In this document: in pieces, positions 1 through 7,958 of the stretch | Numbering within the stretch: position 1 is the stretch's first letter | Layout: every line of letters begins with the position of its first letter | Assembly (NCBI GenBank): GCA_029547745.1 | Contig: JAKPOQ010000034.1 | Coordinates: 1-47,748 of the forward strand | DNA: 47,748 bases | Direction of reading: 5' to 3' | DNA from: Actinomycetes bacterium | Lineage (GTDB): Bacteria > Actinomycetota > Thermoleophilia > UBA2241 | The notes under the pieces: generated by a model | Told to the model about the DNA's origin: nothing | The model's input: only the letters and a program-made list of their open reading frames with translations | The model's database searches: none | Made by a program: the position numbers and the translations under genes

Positions 1-696
1 GCCAACCTGCGCCTCGTGGTCTCGATCGCGAAGCGCTACGTCGGGCGTGGCATGCTGTTCCTCGACCTCATCCAGGAGGGTAACCTCGGCCTCATCCGCG
101 CGGTCGAGAAGTTCGACTACCGCAGGGGCTTCAAGTTCAGCACCTACGCGACCTGGTGGATCCGCCAGGCGATCACGCGTGCCATCGCCGACCAGGCGCG
201 CACCATCCGCATCCCCGTGCACATGGTCGAGACGATCAACAAGCTCATCCGCGTCCAGCGCCAGTTGCTGCAGGACCTGGGCCGCGACCCGACGCCGGAG
301 GAGGTCGCGGCCGAGATGGGCATCACCGCCGACCGCGTGCGCGAGATCCTCAAGATCAGCCAGGACCCGGTCAGCCTCGAGACGCCCATCGGCGAGGAAG
401 AGGACTCGCAGCTCGCCGACTTCATCGAGGACGAGGACGCGGTCATGCCGGTCGAGGCGGTCAGCGCGATACTGCAGAAGGAAGAGCTCACGCACGTGCT
501 CGGCACTCTGCCGCACCGGGAGCGCAAAGTGATCGAGTTGCGTTTCGGCCTGAAGGGGGGACACCCCAAGACGTTGGAAGAAGTCGGACAGGCGTTCGGC
601 GTCACGCGCGAACGCATCCGCCAGATCGAGGCCAAGACGCTCGCCAAGCTCAAGGCGTATCGGGAGTCGCAGCGTCTGCGCGAGTTCCTCGAGTAG
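1..696 (+). CDS. RpoD-type sigma factor, 5' end outside window
   Basis: This is the C-terminal part of a primary-type (group 1/2) sigma-70 factor. The reading frame is open from base 1, so the N-terminus lies outside the window. Visible parts are the end of region 2 ([50 protein letters not shown]), region 3 ([14 protein letters not shown]) and region 4 with its helix-turn-helix ([20 protein letters not shown]). The protein directs RNA polymerase to -10/-35 promoters. A second, complete sigma gene starts 64 bp downstream on the same strand, and the two are almost identical at DNA level over regions 2-3. Which of the two is the housekeeping RpoD cannot be decided here. Confidence 0.93.
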   Translation, partial: ANLRLVVSIAKRYVGRGMLFLDLIQEGNLGLIRAVEKFDYRRGFKFSTYATWWIRQAITRAIADQARTIRIPVHMVETINKLIRVQRQLLQDLGRDPTPEEVAAEMGITADRVREILKISQDPVSLETPIGEEEDSQLADFIEDEDAVMPVEAVSAILQKEELTHVLGTLPHRERKVIELRFGLKGGHPKTLEEVGQAFGVTRERIRQIEAKTLAKLKAYRESQRLREFLE

Positions 697-760
697 CGGG
701 CGAAGACGAACGGACCTGCGGTGTGCCACGGACGCACCGCTCGAGCAGCGCGGGAGACGC

Positions 761-1912
761 ATGGCCGACGAGGAGAACCACATGCAGGAGCAAAGCGAAC
801 CCATCGACGAGCGTCCGGGAGAAGACCTCCTGGAGTCGTTGGGCGAAGAGGTGCGTGAGCTCGTGGCCGAAGGCCGCGAGCAGGGCTACCTCAACGCCGA
901 CCACGTGCACGAGAAGCTGCGCGACGTCGACCTGACGGTCGAGCAGCTCGACGACATCTTCATCCTCTTCCACGACCTCGGCATCGACATCCTCGAGGGC
1001 GACGAGACCACGCGGGCCGAGGCTGAGAGCAAGGGTGACGAAGAAGAGACGGGCGAGACGAAGCTCGATCTCTCGGTCAAATCGTCGACGAGCGATCCGG
1101 TGCGTCTCTATCTGCGGCAGATCGGCAAGGTGAAGCTGCTCACCGCCGAGCAGGAGGTCTCGCTGGCGAAGCGCATCGAGCGCGGCGACATGGAGGCGAA
1201 GCGCAAGCTCACCGAGGCCAACTTGCGCCTCGTGGTCTCGATCGCGCGCCGGTATCCCGGGCGCGGTCTCAGCCTGCTCGACCTCATCCAGGAGGGCAAC
1301 CTCGGCCTCATCCGCGCGGTCGAGAAGTTCGACTACCGCCGTGGGTACAAGTTCAGCACCTACGCGACCTGGTGGATCCGCCAGGCGATCACGCGCGCCA
1401 TCGCCGACCAGGCGCGCACCATCCGCATCCCCGTGCACATGGTCGAGACGATCAACAAGCTCATCCGCGTCCAGCGCCAGTTGCTGCAGGACCTGGGCCG
1501 CGACCCGACCCCCGAGGAGGTCGCGGCCGAGATGGGCATCACCGCCGACCGCGTGCGCGAGATCCTCAAGATCAGCCAGGACCCGGTCAGCCTAGAGCGA
1601 CCGGTGGGCGAGGAGGGCGACTCGCAGCTCGCCGACTTCATCGAGGACGAGGGCGCCGTGGCCCCGCTCGAAGCCGTCGACGGCATCATGCAGAACGAAG
1701 AGCTCGAGCGCGTCCTCACCCTGCTCACGCAGCGCGAGCGCCGGGTGCTCGAGTATCGCTACGGCCTCAAGGGCGAGCATCCGCGCACGCTCGAAGAGGT
1801 CGGCCAGAAGTTCGACGTCACGCGCGAACGCATCCGCCAGATCGAGGCCAAGACGCTCGCCAAGCTGCGCGCCTACCGCGACGCGCAGAACCTGCGTGAC
1901 TTCCTGGAGTGA
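761..1912 (+). CDS. RpoD-type sigma-70 factor
   Basis: This is a complete 383-residue primary-type sigma factor. An acidic region 1.1-like part spans about residues 20-85. Region 1.2 follows ([20 protein letters not shown], residues 111-130). Region 2, with the -10 recognition segment, is at about 153-215; region 3 at about 220-300; and region 4 at about 315-370, ending in the helix-turn-helix [20 protein letters not shown]. The ATG at 761 gives a full region 1.1. It lies 64 bp after another sigma gene on the same strand, so the two may be co-transcribed. Their regions 2-3 are near-identical in DNA while the start and end differ. The stop codon lies inside a 50-bp repeat that carries a hairpin. 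Confidence 0.95.
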   Translation: MADEENHMQEQSEPIDERPGEDLLESLGEEVRELVAEGREQGYLNADHVHEKLRDVDLTVEQLDDIFILFHDLGIDILEGDETTRAEAESKGDEEETGETKLDLSVKSSTSDPVRLYLRQIGKVKLLTAEQEVSLAKRIERGDMEAKRKLTEANLRLVVSIARRYPGRGLSLLDLIQEGNLGLIRAVEKFDYRRGYKFSTYATWWIRQAITRAIADQARTIRIPVHMVETINKLIRVQRQLLQDLGRDPTPEEVAAEMGITADRVREILKISQDPVSLERPVGEEGDSQLADFIEDEGAVAPLEAVDGIMQNEELERVLTLLTQRERRVLEYRYGLKGEHPRTLEEVGQKFDVTRERIRQIEAKTLAKLRAYRDAQNLRDFLE

Positions 1913-2010
1913 CCGACGTAGCGAAGTCAATGTGGGGGCGCCGCAGGCGCACCCCACAGTGACTGACGTAGGCGAGTCGACGTGCGGCGCCGCGTGAGCG
2001 GCACCGCACG
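1910..2010 (+). repeat. Two tandem 50-bp hairpin elements after the sigma gene
   Basis: Two copies with an exact 50-bp period begin with TGACYGACGTAG at 1910 and 1960. Each ends in a strong hairpin. The first, 1931-1958, has arms TGTGGGG/CCCCACA plus GCGCC/GGCGC. The second, 1981-2010, has arms CGTGCGG/CCGCACG plus GCCGC/GCGGC around GTGA, followed by TGCGTTTT. They probably end sigma transcription. A related copy occurs at 14056-14109, so this is also a dispersed element. Confidence 0.75.
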
Positions 2011-2189
2011 TGCGTTTTCGGCGGCGACTCCTCGAACATAATGGCAGCGGGAGTGCGCCCGGCAACGGAGGTGCGCTTGAGCGGGGTGTCCCCCACCCGG
2101 TCACGCGCAGCGGCGCGGCCCGGCGGCCGGCTCTCACCGGTGCTCGCTGGGCGGCGTTGACTGGCGGCAGGCTGACGAGGAGAGAGACG

Positions 2190-3638
2190 ATGGACGACGC
2201 GCGCGTGCTGCTCGTGTTCCCCGCATCCCGGTACGGAGGGTGTTGGGCGGACGGCCCGCGCGTCAAGCCCGAGCTCGTGACCCTCTTGACGGAGCTCAGA
2301 CGCGCGGGCCGTCAGGTCGACGTCCTCGACCTCGAGGTCGAGCTTGGGAATCCTGTGGACGACGAGGCGCGCGCCGGCTTCCTCGGTGCAGCCGAGGAAC
2401 GCCTGCGCGCGTATCCCGCCGACCTCGTCGTCGTCTCGTGCTGGTCGGCCCTGCAGTACACGGCGGCCGTCGCGGTCGCCGAATGCGTCCGTCGCCTGCG
2501 TCCCGGCGCGGTTGTCGCGGTCGAGGGCTACCACGTCTCCGTGCGCCCCGACGATTTCGCCTACGAGGGCTCCCCCTTCGACTGGCTCATCGTCGGCGAG
2601 GCTGAGAACGCCGTCCTCGAGCTGGCGCAGGCGATCAGCGGCGGCGAACGTGGCGCGGCCGGCTGCCGCGTGCTGGAGGGAACGCCGTTCTCGCTCGATG
2701 CAGCTCACGCGCCCGACTTCGCCGCGTACCCGTACGTGACCGCGAAGCTACCGGAGCTCGACGTCTTCCTGAGCCGTGGATGTCCGTACAACGCGCCCGC
2801 CTGTCTGCTGCGTCCCGGGGGCGCGGGCTGGCACGCCTATCCGTCGGAAGTCGCGCTCGCGATCATCGACGGGCTGGCGGCGCTCGAGCCCGGCCGCATC
2901 GCCGTGCTCGACCCGGCCTTCGGCTACGACTCCACGTGGCGTCGCGCCGTCCTGGACGGCGTCGCGGCGAGCGACCGTCGCGACCTCGCGATATCGCTGA
3001 ACGGACGCCCCGATGCGCTCGTCCGCCTGGACCTCGACAAGATGTACGCCGCACGCGTGCGGTTGCGACTGGACGTCGGCACCCTGTCGCCTGCCCTGCT
3101 GTCGCGCACCGGGCAGGCGCTCCATCCCCGGAAGGCAGTGGAGCACGCGCTCGACCTGCTCACGTACGCGAACGCCAAGGGCGTCGTCACCGCGGCGTCG
3201 TTCACCTTCAACCAGCCGGGGGAGACTGAGGCGACGGCGACCGAGACCCTGGACGCGATCGAACGCTTCGTCGGCGAGGCCCCGAACGCATCGGTCACTC
3301 TGCATGCCGAGTCCTGGGCCTACCTGCCGGCAGGCGAGCCGGCGGCCGATCTCGAAGCGCCGGCGCGTCGCTTCGGGACGCGCGTCGTGCGGCCGGAGTG
3401 GTGGAAGGAACCCGTGCCGTCCGAGGCGGCCGCCAAGGCCGTGGTCGCGAGCCGCGAACTCGGCGATCGCGCGCCCGGCGACGAGAGCTACTGGCGACCG
3501 CGCTTCAAGCAACTGCGGCAGCAGATGGCGGCCAAGCTCACCGCTGAGGCGAGACACGGGTCGAGGAGCCACGAATCGGTCGGCGCTGAGGCTTACGGGG
3601 TCCCCAACGGCTGGTGGATCGAACCTCGCTGGCATTAG
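2190..3638 (+). CDS. B12-binding/radical-SAM-like protein with degenerate cluster motif
   Basis: This 482-residue protein has the build of a class B radical SAM enzyme: an N-terminal cobalamin-binding-like Rossmann domain (about 1-170, with LLVFPASRYGG and the VVVSCWS strand), then a radical-SAM-like barrel from about residue 190. The usual CxxxCxxC reads C198-PYN-A202-PA-C205, so the middle cysteine is an alanine. The barrel itself looks intact (ISLNGRPDAL, RLRLDVGTLSPALLSRTGQA, FTFNQPGETEATATETLDAI). The ATG at 2190 is chosen because GAGGAGAG lies just upstream; a longer frame back to 2010 would run through the hairpin region. Without three cysteines a normal 4Fe-4S cluster is doubtful. The substrate is unknown and the gene stands alone. 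Confidence 0.8.
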   Translation: MDDARVLLVFPASRYGGCWADGPRVKPELVTLLTELRRAGRQVDVLDLEVELGNPVDDEARAGFLGAAEERLRAYPADLVVVSCWSALQYTAAVAVAECVRRLRPGAVVAVEGYHVSVRPDDFAYEGSPFDWLIVGEAENAVLELAQAISGGERGAAGCRVLEGTPFSLDAAHAPDFAAYPYVTAKLPELDVFLSRGCPYNAPACLLRPGGAGWHAYPSEVALAIIDGLAALEPGRIAVLDPAFGYDSTWRRAVLDGVAASDRRDLAISLNGRPDALVRLDLDKMYAARVRLRLDVGTLSPALLSRTGQALHPRKAVEHALDLLTYANAKGVVTAASFTFNQPGETEATATETLDAIERFVGEAPNASVTLHAESWAYLPAGEPAADLEAPARRFGTRVVRPEWWKEPVPSEAAAKAVVASRELGDRAPGDESYWRPRFKQLRQQMAAKLTAEARHGSRSHESVGAEAYGVPNGWWIEPRWH

Positions 3639-3650
3639 GTCTTCGGCCTC

Positions 3651-3667
3651 GGCGGCCGCGGGCCGCC
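3651..3667 (+). terminator. Hairpin after the radical-SAM-like gene
   Basis: Arms GGCGGCC/GGCCGCC around GCG begin 12 bp after the stop codon at 3638. There is no T-run, which is common for terminators in high-GC bacteria. The following 3668-3820 stretch is low-complexity CGTCCGCT-like sequence with no gene that I can recognise. Confidence 0.45.
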
Positions 3668-3803
3668 TATCGTCTGATCCCACCGTGCGGCTCGGCCCGC
3701 CCCCAACGGTCCAACCGCCTCGTCCGCTTCGTCTGCTCCTGACGATCCGGCCGCTTCGCCAGCCTCGGCCCGCTCGTCCGCTCCTCGCAGCTCGTCCGGC
3801 TCG

Positions 3804-3833
3804 TTTGTCGGCCCTCGGCGGCTCGCCTATACT
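3804..3833 (+). promoter_or_regulatory. Probable tRNA-Asn promoter
   Basis: A -10 box TATACT (3828-3833) sits 16 bp upstream of the tRNA 5' end. A weak -35 (TTTGTC, 3804-3809) lies 18 bp further up. The match to the -10 consensus is good; the -35 is poor. Confidence 0.5.
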
Positions 3834-3849
3834 GTCTCGGCCAGGGCGG

Positions 3850-3924
3850 TCCTCGGTAGCTCAATGGTAGAGCATCCGGCTGTTAACCGGAGGGTTGCAG
3901 GTTCGAGTCCTGCCCGAGGAGCCA
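3850..3924 (+). tRNA. tRNA-Asn (GTT)
   Basis: A full cloverleaf is visible. The acceptor stem is TCCTCGG/CCGAGGA, the anticodon stem is TCCGG/CCGGA around loop CTGTTAA (anticodon GTT at 3882-3884), and the T-arm is GCAGG-TTCGAGT-CCTGC. The discriminator is G at 3921 and an encoded CCA follows at 3922-3924. Confidence 0.97.
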
Positions 3925-3932
3925 GTTGATTG

Positions 3933-3967
3933 GCGGGGCGCCGCGGCCGAGGGCCGCGGCGCCCCGC
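3933..3967 (+). terminator. Perfect 16-bp hairpin after tRNA-Asn
   Basis: Arms GCGGGGCGCCGCGGCC and its exact complement flank the loop GAG, 9 bp after the tRNA. There is no T-tract. It is probably the tRNA terminator. The inner 12 bases of the arms recur in a hairpin at 39115-39145. Confidence 0.65.
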
Positions 3968-4216
3968 CTCCATCTGCACCGTCGCCCCTCGTCTGCACCG
4001 TCGCCCCTCGCCTTCACGCTGAGTCTCGGCCCTTACCTCTCTCTGAACGTCGGGCTTCCTCCGTGCTGTTGGCGGTCGTCCCGGCTGATGCGGGGTGACC
4101 GACGGTCTTGTAGAGCGCTCCGTGCCGACCCCACGCCCTCGTGAGGAAGAGCCGGTTGACGTTCGGTCATTGCAAACCCTCGGGACTGGTCGGCACCCTT
4201 CCACCTTTGGGGCGGT

Positions 4217-4248
4217 CCATGAACAATCGAACATGTTCATGTTCAATT
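4217..4248 (+). promoter_or_regulatory. Likely operator half of the toxin-antitoxin operon, left of the IS insertion
   Basis: CCATGAACAAT (4217-4227) is followed by the palindrome GAACATGTTC and a further TGTTCA, giving several GAACA/TGTTC half-sites. The exact complement ATTGTTCATGG occurs at 7940-7950, just beyond the other end of the IS3 element and next to the antitoxin start. This fits an operator of a ribbon-helix-helix antitoxin that was split by the insertion. The role is inferred. The stretch 3968-4216 holds no gene that I can recognise. Confidence 0.45.
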
Positions 4249-4274
4249 GGTGTTGCCCCGTTTCCGTTGCCACC
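4249..4274. repeat. IS3-family terminal inverted repeat, left
   Basis: This is the partner of 7912-7937 read on the other strand, with 21 of 26 bases matching, including the core CCCGTT and the end CGTTG-C-ACC. The orfB stop codon (4274-4276) abuts it. Confidence 0.75.
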
Positions 4275-4361
4275 TACGGCTTGACCGGTGCAAGAGCGTG
4301 TCGGTTCTCGGCGAGCATCTTCTCGTACTCAGCCGGAGAACGGTAGCCGAGCGCGGTGTCA
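4274..4361 (-). pseudogene. 3' fragment of the IS3 orfB transposase, split off by the IS21 insertion
   Basis: Read on the minus strand this stretch gives MAIDTALGYRSPAEYE and about 17 more residues before TAG. LGYRSPAEYE is the classic C-terminal motif of IS3 OrfB that follows the NPHRRHSA motif. That motif ends the other part of the gene at about 6785, on the far side of the IS21-family element. If the element and one copy of its 7-bp target duplication are removed, the frame is still off by one base, so a small indel is also present or the copy was already damaged. Confidence 0.8.
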
Positions 4362-4368
4362 ATGGCCA
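4362..4368. repeat. Target-site duplication (ATGGCCA) of the IS21-family element, left copy
   Basis: ATGGCCA occurs at 4362-4368 and again at 6765-6771, directly outside the two ends of the IS21-family element. Seven bases is within the range known for this family (4-8 bp). Confidence 0.7.
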
Positions 4369-4371
4369 AGT

Positions 4372-4414
4372 GAAAGTCCCCACTGGTGGCCAGATGAAAG
4401 TCTCCACCCTCACG
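4372..4414. repeat. IS21-family terminal inverted repeat, left
   Basis: It holds two GAAAGTCYCCAC subrepeats (at 4372 and 4396). The istB stop codon (4410-4412) lies inside it. Its partner is 6720-6762, inverted, with one mismatch. Confidence 0.9.
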
Positions 4415-5186
4415 CCTTCTTCATCGCTGCTCCGTGTCGCGACCTCGCCTCCTTCATGCGGTAGGACTCACCCTCGGTGACCACCACGGTGGCGTGGTGG
4501 AGCAAGCGGTCGAGCAGCGAGACGGCCGTCGTCTGCTCGGGCAGGAAGCGCCCCCACTGCTCGAACGGCCAGTGGCTCGCGATCCCCAGGCTGCGGTGCT
4601 CGTAGGCCGCGGCCACGAAGCGGAAGAGGAGCTGCGTCGCGGTGTCGTCCAGGGGCGCGAAGCCGATCTCGTCGACGAGCACGAGGTCGTTGCGCAAGAG
4701 GGCGGCGATCTGCTTGCCCACCGAGTTGTCCGCGAACCCCCGGTAGAGCGCCTCGACGAGCTCGGCGGCGGTCAGGTAGCGCACCCGGTAGCCGGCCTCC
4801 ACGGCCGCCAGGCCGCAACCGAGCAGGATGTGCGTCTTGCCGGTGCCGGCGGGTCCCACGAGGCAGAGGTTCTCGGCGGCGCCGATCCACTCCAGCGAGC
4901 AGAGGTAGTCGTAGGTGGCCCGCGGCACCGAGCTCGCACCGAGGGCGAACTCCTCGAGGCTCTTGCGGACCGGGAAGCCGGCGGCCCGCAGGCGCCGTTC
5001 CTCGTTGGCGGCGTCGCGGGCAGCGATCTCCGCCTCGACCAGCGTCCGCAAGAGCTCCTCCGGCGCCCAGCGCTGCACCTTGGCCGCCTGCAGCACCTCG
5101 GGGGCGATCTCGCGCAGGCGCCTGAGCTTGAGACGCTTCAGGGCCGCCTCGAGGTCGGGCGCCAGGGGCGTCGCCGGGGCGCTCAT
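4410..5186 (-). CDS. istB: IstB-like ATPase, IS21 transposition helper
   Basis: This 258-residue AAA+ ATPase assists the IstA transposase in target capture. An N-terminal helical part (1-95) leads into the DnaC/IstB-like core, with Walker A GPAGTGKTH at about 112-120, Walker B LVLVDEIG at about 170-177 and a downstream arginine-rich region. The length is normal for IstB (about 250). Its ATG overlaps the istA stop codon (ATGA), so translation is probably coupled. The stop lies in the terminal inverted repeat. The gene is intact. Confidence 0.95.
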   Translation of the reverse strand: MSAPATPLAPDLEAALKRLKLRRLREIAPEVLQAAKVQRWAPEELLRTLVEAEIAARDAANEERRLRAAGFPVRKSLEEFALGASSVPRATYDYLCSLEWIGAAENLCLVGPAGTGKTHILLGCGLAAVEAGYRVRYLTAAELVEALYRGFADNSVGKQIAALLRNDLVLVDEIGFAPLDDTATQLLFRFVAAAYEHRSLGIASHWPFEQWGRFLPEQTTAVSLLDRLLHHATVVVTEGESYRMKEARSRHGAAMKKA

Positions 5187-6640
5187 CGCTCGCCCGCCAG
5201 GGCGTAGTCGGTGAGGGGCCGGACCGGTACCGCCGGGAGCCCGACGGCGAGCGGCGCCCCGGGACCGACCGCCGCCGGCACACCCTCCCCGGCGGCGAGG
5301 ATGGAGGCGAGGTCGGCGGCCCGGAAGCAGCGGAAGGTGAGGGCCCGGGTGAGGGCCCGCCGCAGGGCCTCAGGACCCCAGGCGCAGGCGAGCTCGTCGA
5401 TCTCCGCGATCTCGGCGGCCAGGCGCGGCGTACCGGCGGCCGCGGCGGCCACGAGGAAGGCCTCGGCCTCGGGTCCCAGGGCGAGGAACGCCTTCTCGGC
5501 GGCGGAGCGGGCGCGTGGGGAACGCACCGGGGCGCGGCGCGGGCCGCCGTAGTGCTCGTCGCGGAGCGCGACGGCGCCGGGGGCGACCAGTCGGTGACGG
5601 GCGACCTCGGCGCCGCCGGCGAAGACGACGAGGTCGCCCTCTTCGACCAGCACACGCACGGCATGACCGACCAGCTCGGCCGGCACCGAGTAGCGGGCGG
5701 AGCCGAAGCGCACGCAGGCGAGGCGGTCGACCTTGCGCGAGACCCCGGCGGCGAGCGCCGGGCGCAGGCTCGGCAGGGGGCGCAGCAGCTCCTGCTCGAC
5801 GGTGAGGCGCTCAGCGGGCACGGCACAGGTCTCGGCGTGCGGGCGGCCGTTGACCTCCGCGCACCAGCGCGCCGCGGCGGCGTTGGCCTCCCCGAGGTCG
5901 GCGAACGGCCCCAGGCCGCCGAGGAGGTCGCTCTCGGCGTAGCCGACGAGGTTCTCGACGATGCCCTTCGACTCGGGGTCGTCGGGGGCGCAGAAGTCGC
6001 AGCGGAAGCCGTAGTGGGCGGCGAAGCGCAGGTACTCGGGGTGGGGCACGACGAGCCCCGCCACGGTGGTCGCCCGCAGGCAGGCCATGCGGTCGGCGAG
6101 CACGACCGCGGGCACACCGCCGAGGGTCTCGAAGCACTCCGCCAGAAGGCGTAGCGTGGTGGTGCGCCGCTGGTCGCGCGCGAAGCGCACGAAGCGTGTG
6201 CGGCTCCAGGCGAGCACGCAGCAGAAGACCTCGAGGCCGTCCCTGCTCCCCCAGTCGATGACGAGGTGCTCGCCGGGCTCGTGGACCCAGGGACGGTAGA
6301 CGCGCCGTCGACGCCGCCAGGCGGCCTTGGCCTCAGCTACGGCGCGGCGCAGGTTGCGCGCCGAGCCGGCGTAGCCCGCGGCCCGGGCGGCGGGCAGCAG
6401 GCGCTTGGCGCTGATGCGGCCGTCGGTCTGGCGCACGCGCTCCTCGATCAGGGGGGCGACCATGTCGGTGTTGTGCGTACGCCGCGACGCCGGCCGGCGC
6501 TCGAAGCGTCCCTGCCCGGCACGCTCGACGACGCGGCGCACGGTCTTATGGTTCACCCCGCAGACGGCGGCCGCGCCGCGGTAGCTCCCGGTTCGCTGAT
6601 AGGCATCGACGATGTTCATGCACTCCTCCGCTCTCTTCAC
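5183..6640 (-). CDS. istA: IstA transposase, IS21 family
   Basis: This 485-residue DDE transposase has an N-terminal helix-turn-helix (about 8-40, YRGAAAVCGVNHKTVRRVV), a second DNA-binding part, and the integrase core with its three acidic residues in the contexts HLVIDWG, VVLADRM and ESKGIVENLV. A C-terminal beta-barrel region follows (ARYSVPAELVGHAVRV). The ATG at 6640 is taken. A second in-frame ATG at 6619 (MNIVDAYQRTGSY) with GGAGGAG upstream is equally likely. It overlaps istB by 4 bp. The length fits the family, and no frameshift is seen. Confidence 0.94.
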   Translation of the reverse strand: MKRAEECMNIVDAYQRTGSYRGAAAVCGVNHKTVRRVVERAGQGRFERRPASRRTHNTDMVAPLIEERVRQTDGRISAKRLLPAARAAGYAGSARNLRRAVAEAKAAWRRRRRVYRPWVHEPGEHLVIDWGSRDGLEVFCCVLAWSRTRFVRFARDQRRTTTLRLLAECFETLGGVPAVVLADRMACLRATTVAGLVVPHPEYLRFAAHYGFRCDFCAPDDPESKGIVENLVGYAESDLLGGLGPFADLGEANAAAARWCAEVNGRPHAETCAVPAERLTVEQELLRPLPSLRPALAAGVSRKVDRLACVRFGSARYSVPAELVGHAVRVLVEEGDLVVFAGGAEVARHRLVAPGAVALRDEHYGGPRRAPVRSPRARSAAEKAFLALGPEAEAFLVAAAAAGTPRLAAEIAEIDELACAWGPEALRRALTRALTFRCFRAADLASILAAGEGVPAAVGPGAPLAVGLPAVPVRPLTDYALAGER

Positions 6641-6719
6641 TCCTCGTCTCCCTCGGCTGACGGCTGTCGGCTGCTGCCCACAGGTTCGCCACCGGGGAGA
6701 CCCGGAGACTCTCAGATCA

Positions 6720-6762
6720 CGTGAGGGTGGAGACTTTCATCTGGCCACCAGTGGAGACTTTC
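6720..6762. repeat. IS21-family terminal inverted repeat, right
   Basis: This is the inverted copy of 4372-4414 with one base changed. It carries both GAAAGTCTCCAC subrepeats on the minus strand. Confidence 0.9.
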
Positions 6763-6764
6763 GC

Positions 6765-6771
6765 ATGGCCA
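6765..6771. repeat. Target-site duplication (ATGGCCA), right copy
   Basis: It is identical to 4362-4368. The target itself (ATGGCCAT) is palindromic in the reconstructed IS3 sequence. Confidence 0.7.
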
Positions 6772-7589
6772 TGGACACGCGGAGTGCCGCCGGTGCGGGT
6801 TGTAGAAGCCCTCGATGTAGCTGAACACGGCGAGGCGCGCGTCGTCGCGCCGCTTGAAGCGTTCGCGCTGCACGAGCTCGGTCTTGAAGGAGGCCATGAA
6901 GCTCTCGGCGGCGGCGTTGTCGAACGCGTCGCCAGGACTCCCCATGGAGGCGAGGATCCCCGACTCGCGCAGGGTCCGTCCGAAGGCCAGGGAGCGATAC
7001 TGCCCGCCCCTGTCCGAATGATGGACGAGTCCGGCCCTCGGCCGCCGGCGGGTGGTCGCCATGCCGAGGGCGTCGATCACGATGTCGGCCCGAAGGTCGT
7101 CGCGCATCGGCCAGCCGACGCAGTAGCGGCTGCAGGCGTCGATGACCGCAGCGAGGAAGAGCCACCCCTCCCAGGTCGGGATGTAGGTGATGTCGGCGAC
7201 CCAGAGCTCGTCGGGCGCTGTCGCGGTGAAGTTGCGGCGCACGAGATCGGGCGCCGCCGGAGTCTCCGCTTCCGAGTGCCGCACCCGGCGCTTGCCGCGC
7301 CGCGAGACCTCCTCGAGCCCCAGCTCGCGCATCAAGCGGGCGACGCGCTTGCGGGCAATGGGAAGACCGTCCACGGCGCGCAGCTCCGCATGGATGCGCG
7401 GCGCGCCGTAGGTGCCGAACGAAGCCTTGTGGATCTCGCGGATCCGCGCCTTGAGGCACTCGTCCTGGCGCGCTCTTGGGGACGGCGGTCGCCGCTTCCA
7501 AGCGTGGTAGCCCGCGGTGGTCACACCGAGCACGCGGGCGAGACGGGAGACGCTGTGGTGCGACCTCTCTTCCTCGATCAGGCGGAACT

Positions 7590-7892
7590 TCATTTGCGCC
7601 GATCGGTCTCCCGAGCGAAGAAAAGCGCGGCCTTGCGCAGGATCTCCTTCTCCTCCTCGAGGATGCGCACCTCGCGGCGCAGGCGCAGCAGTTCGGCGCG
7701 TTCCTCGCTGGTGAGACCCTCCGTGAGGCCCTCGTCGACCTCCGCCTGGCGGACCCAGGCGCGCAGCGTGCCAGGGGCGATGCCGAGCTGACGCGCCGTC
7801 GGCCGGATGCCTCGCTGGCCGACGCGGTACAGGCGGACGGCCTCGCGTCTGAACTCGGGCGTGTGCGCCACGTCGACTCCCTTCTCGGACAC
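7590..7892 (-). CDS. IS3-family OrfA, transposase HTH subunit
   Basis: This 100-residue OrfA has an HTH_Tnp_1 domain: [18 protein letters not shown], then [21 protein letters not shown] leucine-zipper-like C-terminus follows ([20 protein letters not shown]) that pairs OrfA and OrfAB. The stop codon overlaps the orfB start as ATGA. IS3 elements usually make an OrfAB fusion by -1 frameshifting. Here the junction looks more like translational coupling, and I do not see a clear slippery run. orfA is complete, but the partner orfB is broken. Confidence 0.93.
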   Translation of the reverse strand: MSEKGVDVAHTPEFRREAVRLYRVGQRGIRPTARQLGIAPGTLRAWVRQAEVDEGLTEGLTSEERAELLRLRREVRILEEEKEILRKAALFFARETDRRK

Positions 7893-7911
7893 TCAAGGTG
7901 CCCACTTTCAG

Positions 7912-7937
7912 GGTGTCAACGAGAACGGGTCAACTCC
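7912..7937. repeat. IS3-family terminal inverted repeat, right
   Basis: This is the partner of 4249-4274. It lies 19 bp outside the orfA start codon and 21 bp before the antitoxin start at 7959. Confidence 0.75.
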
Positions 7938-7958
7938 AAATTGTTCATGGAGGCCCAC

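Larger units (their letters stand above)
4369..6764 (-). mobile_element. IS21-family insertion sequence
   Basis: The element is about 2.4 kb and carries istA and istB on the minus strand with a 4-bp overlap, typical for IS21. The 43-bp terminal inverted repeats lie at 4372-4414 and 6720-6762 and differ by one base. Each contains two direct copies of GAAAGTCYCCAC, matching the multiple terminal repeats known in this family. It is flanked by ATGGCCA duplications. It lies inside orfB of an IS3-family element, so it arrived later. Both genes are open, so it may be active. Confidence 0.92.
6712..7593 (-). pseudogene. IS3-family orfB transposase, 3' end replaced by IS21 sequence
   Basis: This is the DDE integrase of an IS3-family element. 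The frame starts at 7593 ([19 protein letters not shown]), overlapping the orfA stop codon as ATGA. It has the HTH_21 segment (SFGTYGAPRIHAELR) and the rve core: ELWVADITYI for the first Asp, VHHSDRGGQY for the second, and the Glu in AAAESFMASFKTE. After NPHRRHSA the frame runs into the IS21 end and stops at 6712. The native end lies at 4274-4361. The DDE residues are all present but the C-terminal 30 or so residues are lost, so activity is doubtful. Confidence 0.9.
4249..7937 (-). mobile_element. IS3-family element, interrupted by an IS21-family element
   Basis: Imperfect 26-bp terminal inverted repeats lie at 4249-4274 and 7912-7937 (GGTGTTGCCCCGTTT... against GGAGTTGACCCGTTC..., with five mismatches). 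Between them lie orfA, the 5' part of orfB, an inserted IS21-family element (4369-6764) and the last 30 or so codons of orfB. The reading direction is minus. No clear target duplication can be fixed. The element separates a palindromic operator-like sequence on the left from an antitoxin gene that starts at 7959 on the right. Confidence 0.85.

Noticed and set aside
650-1438. Long antisense frames over the sigma genes and over most other coding regions
   Set aside because: High GC content gives long open frames on the opposite strand. They lack starts, ribosome sites and family motifs and mirror the true codons.
3971-4011. Direct repeat of TCTGCACCGTCGCCCCTC after tRNA-Asn
   Set aside because: Only two copies in low-complexity sequence; too short and isolated to call a CRISPR or a functional repeat.
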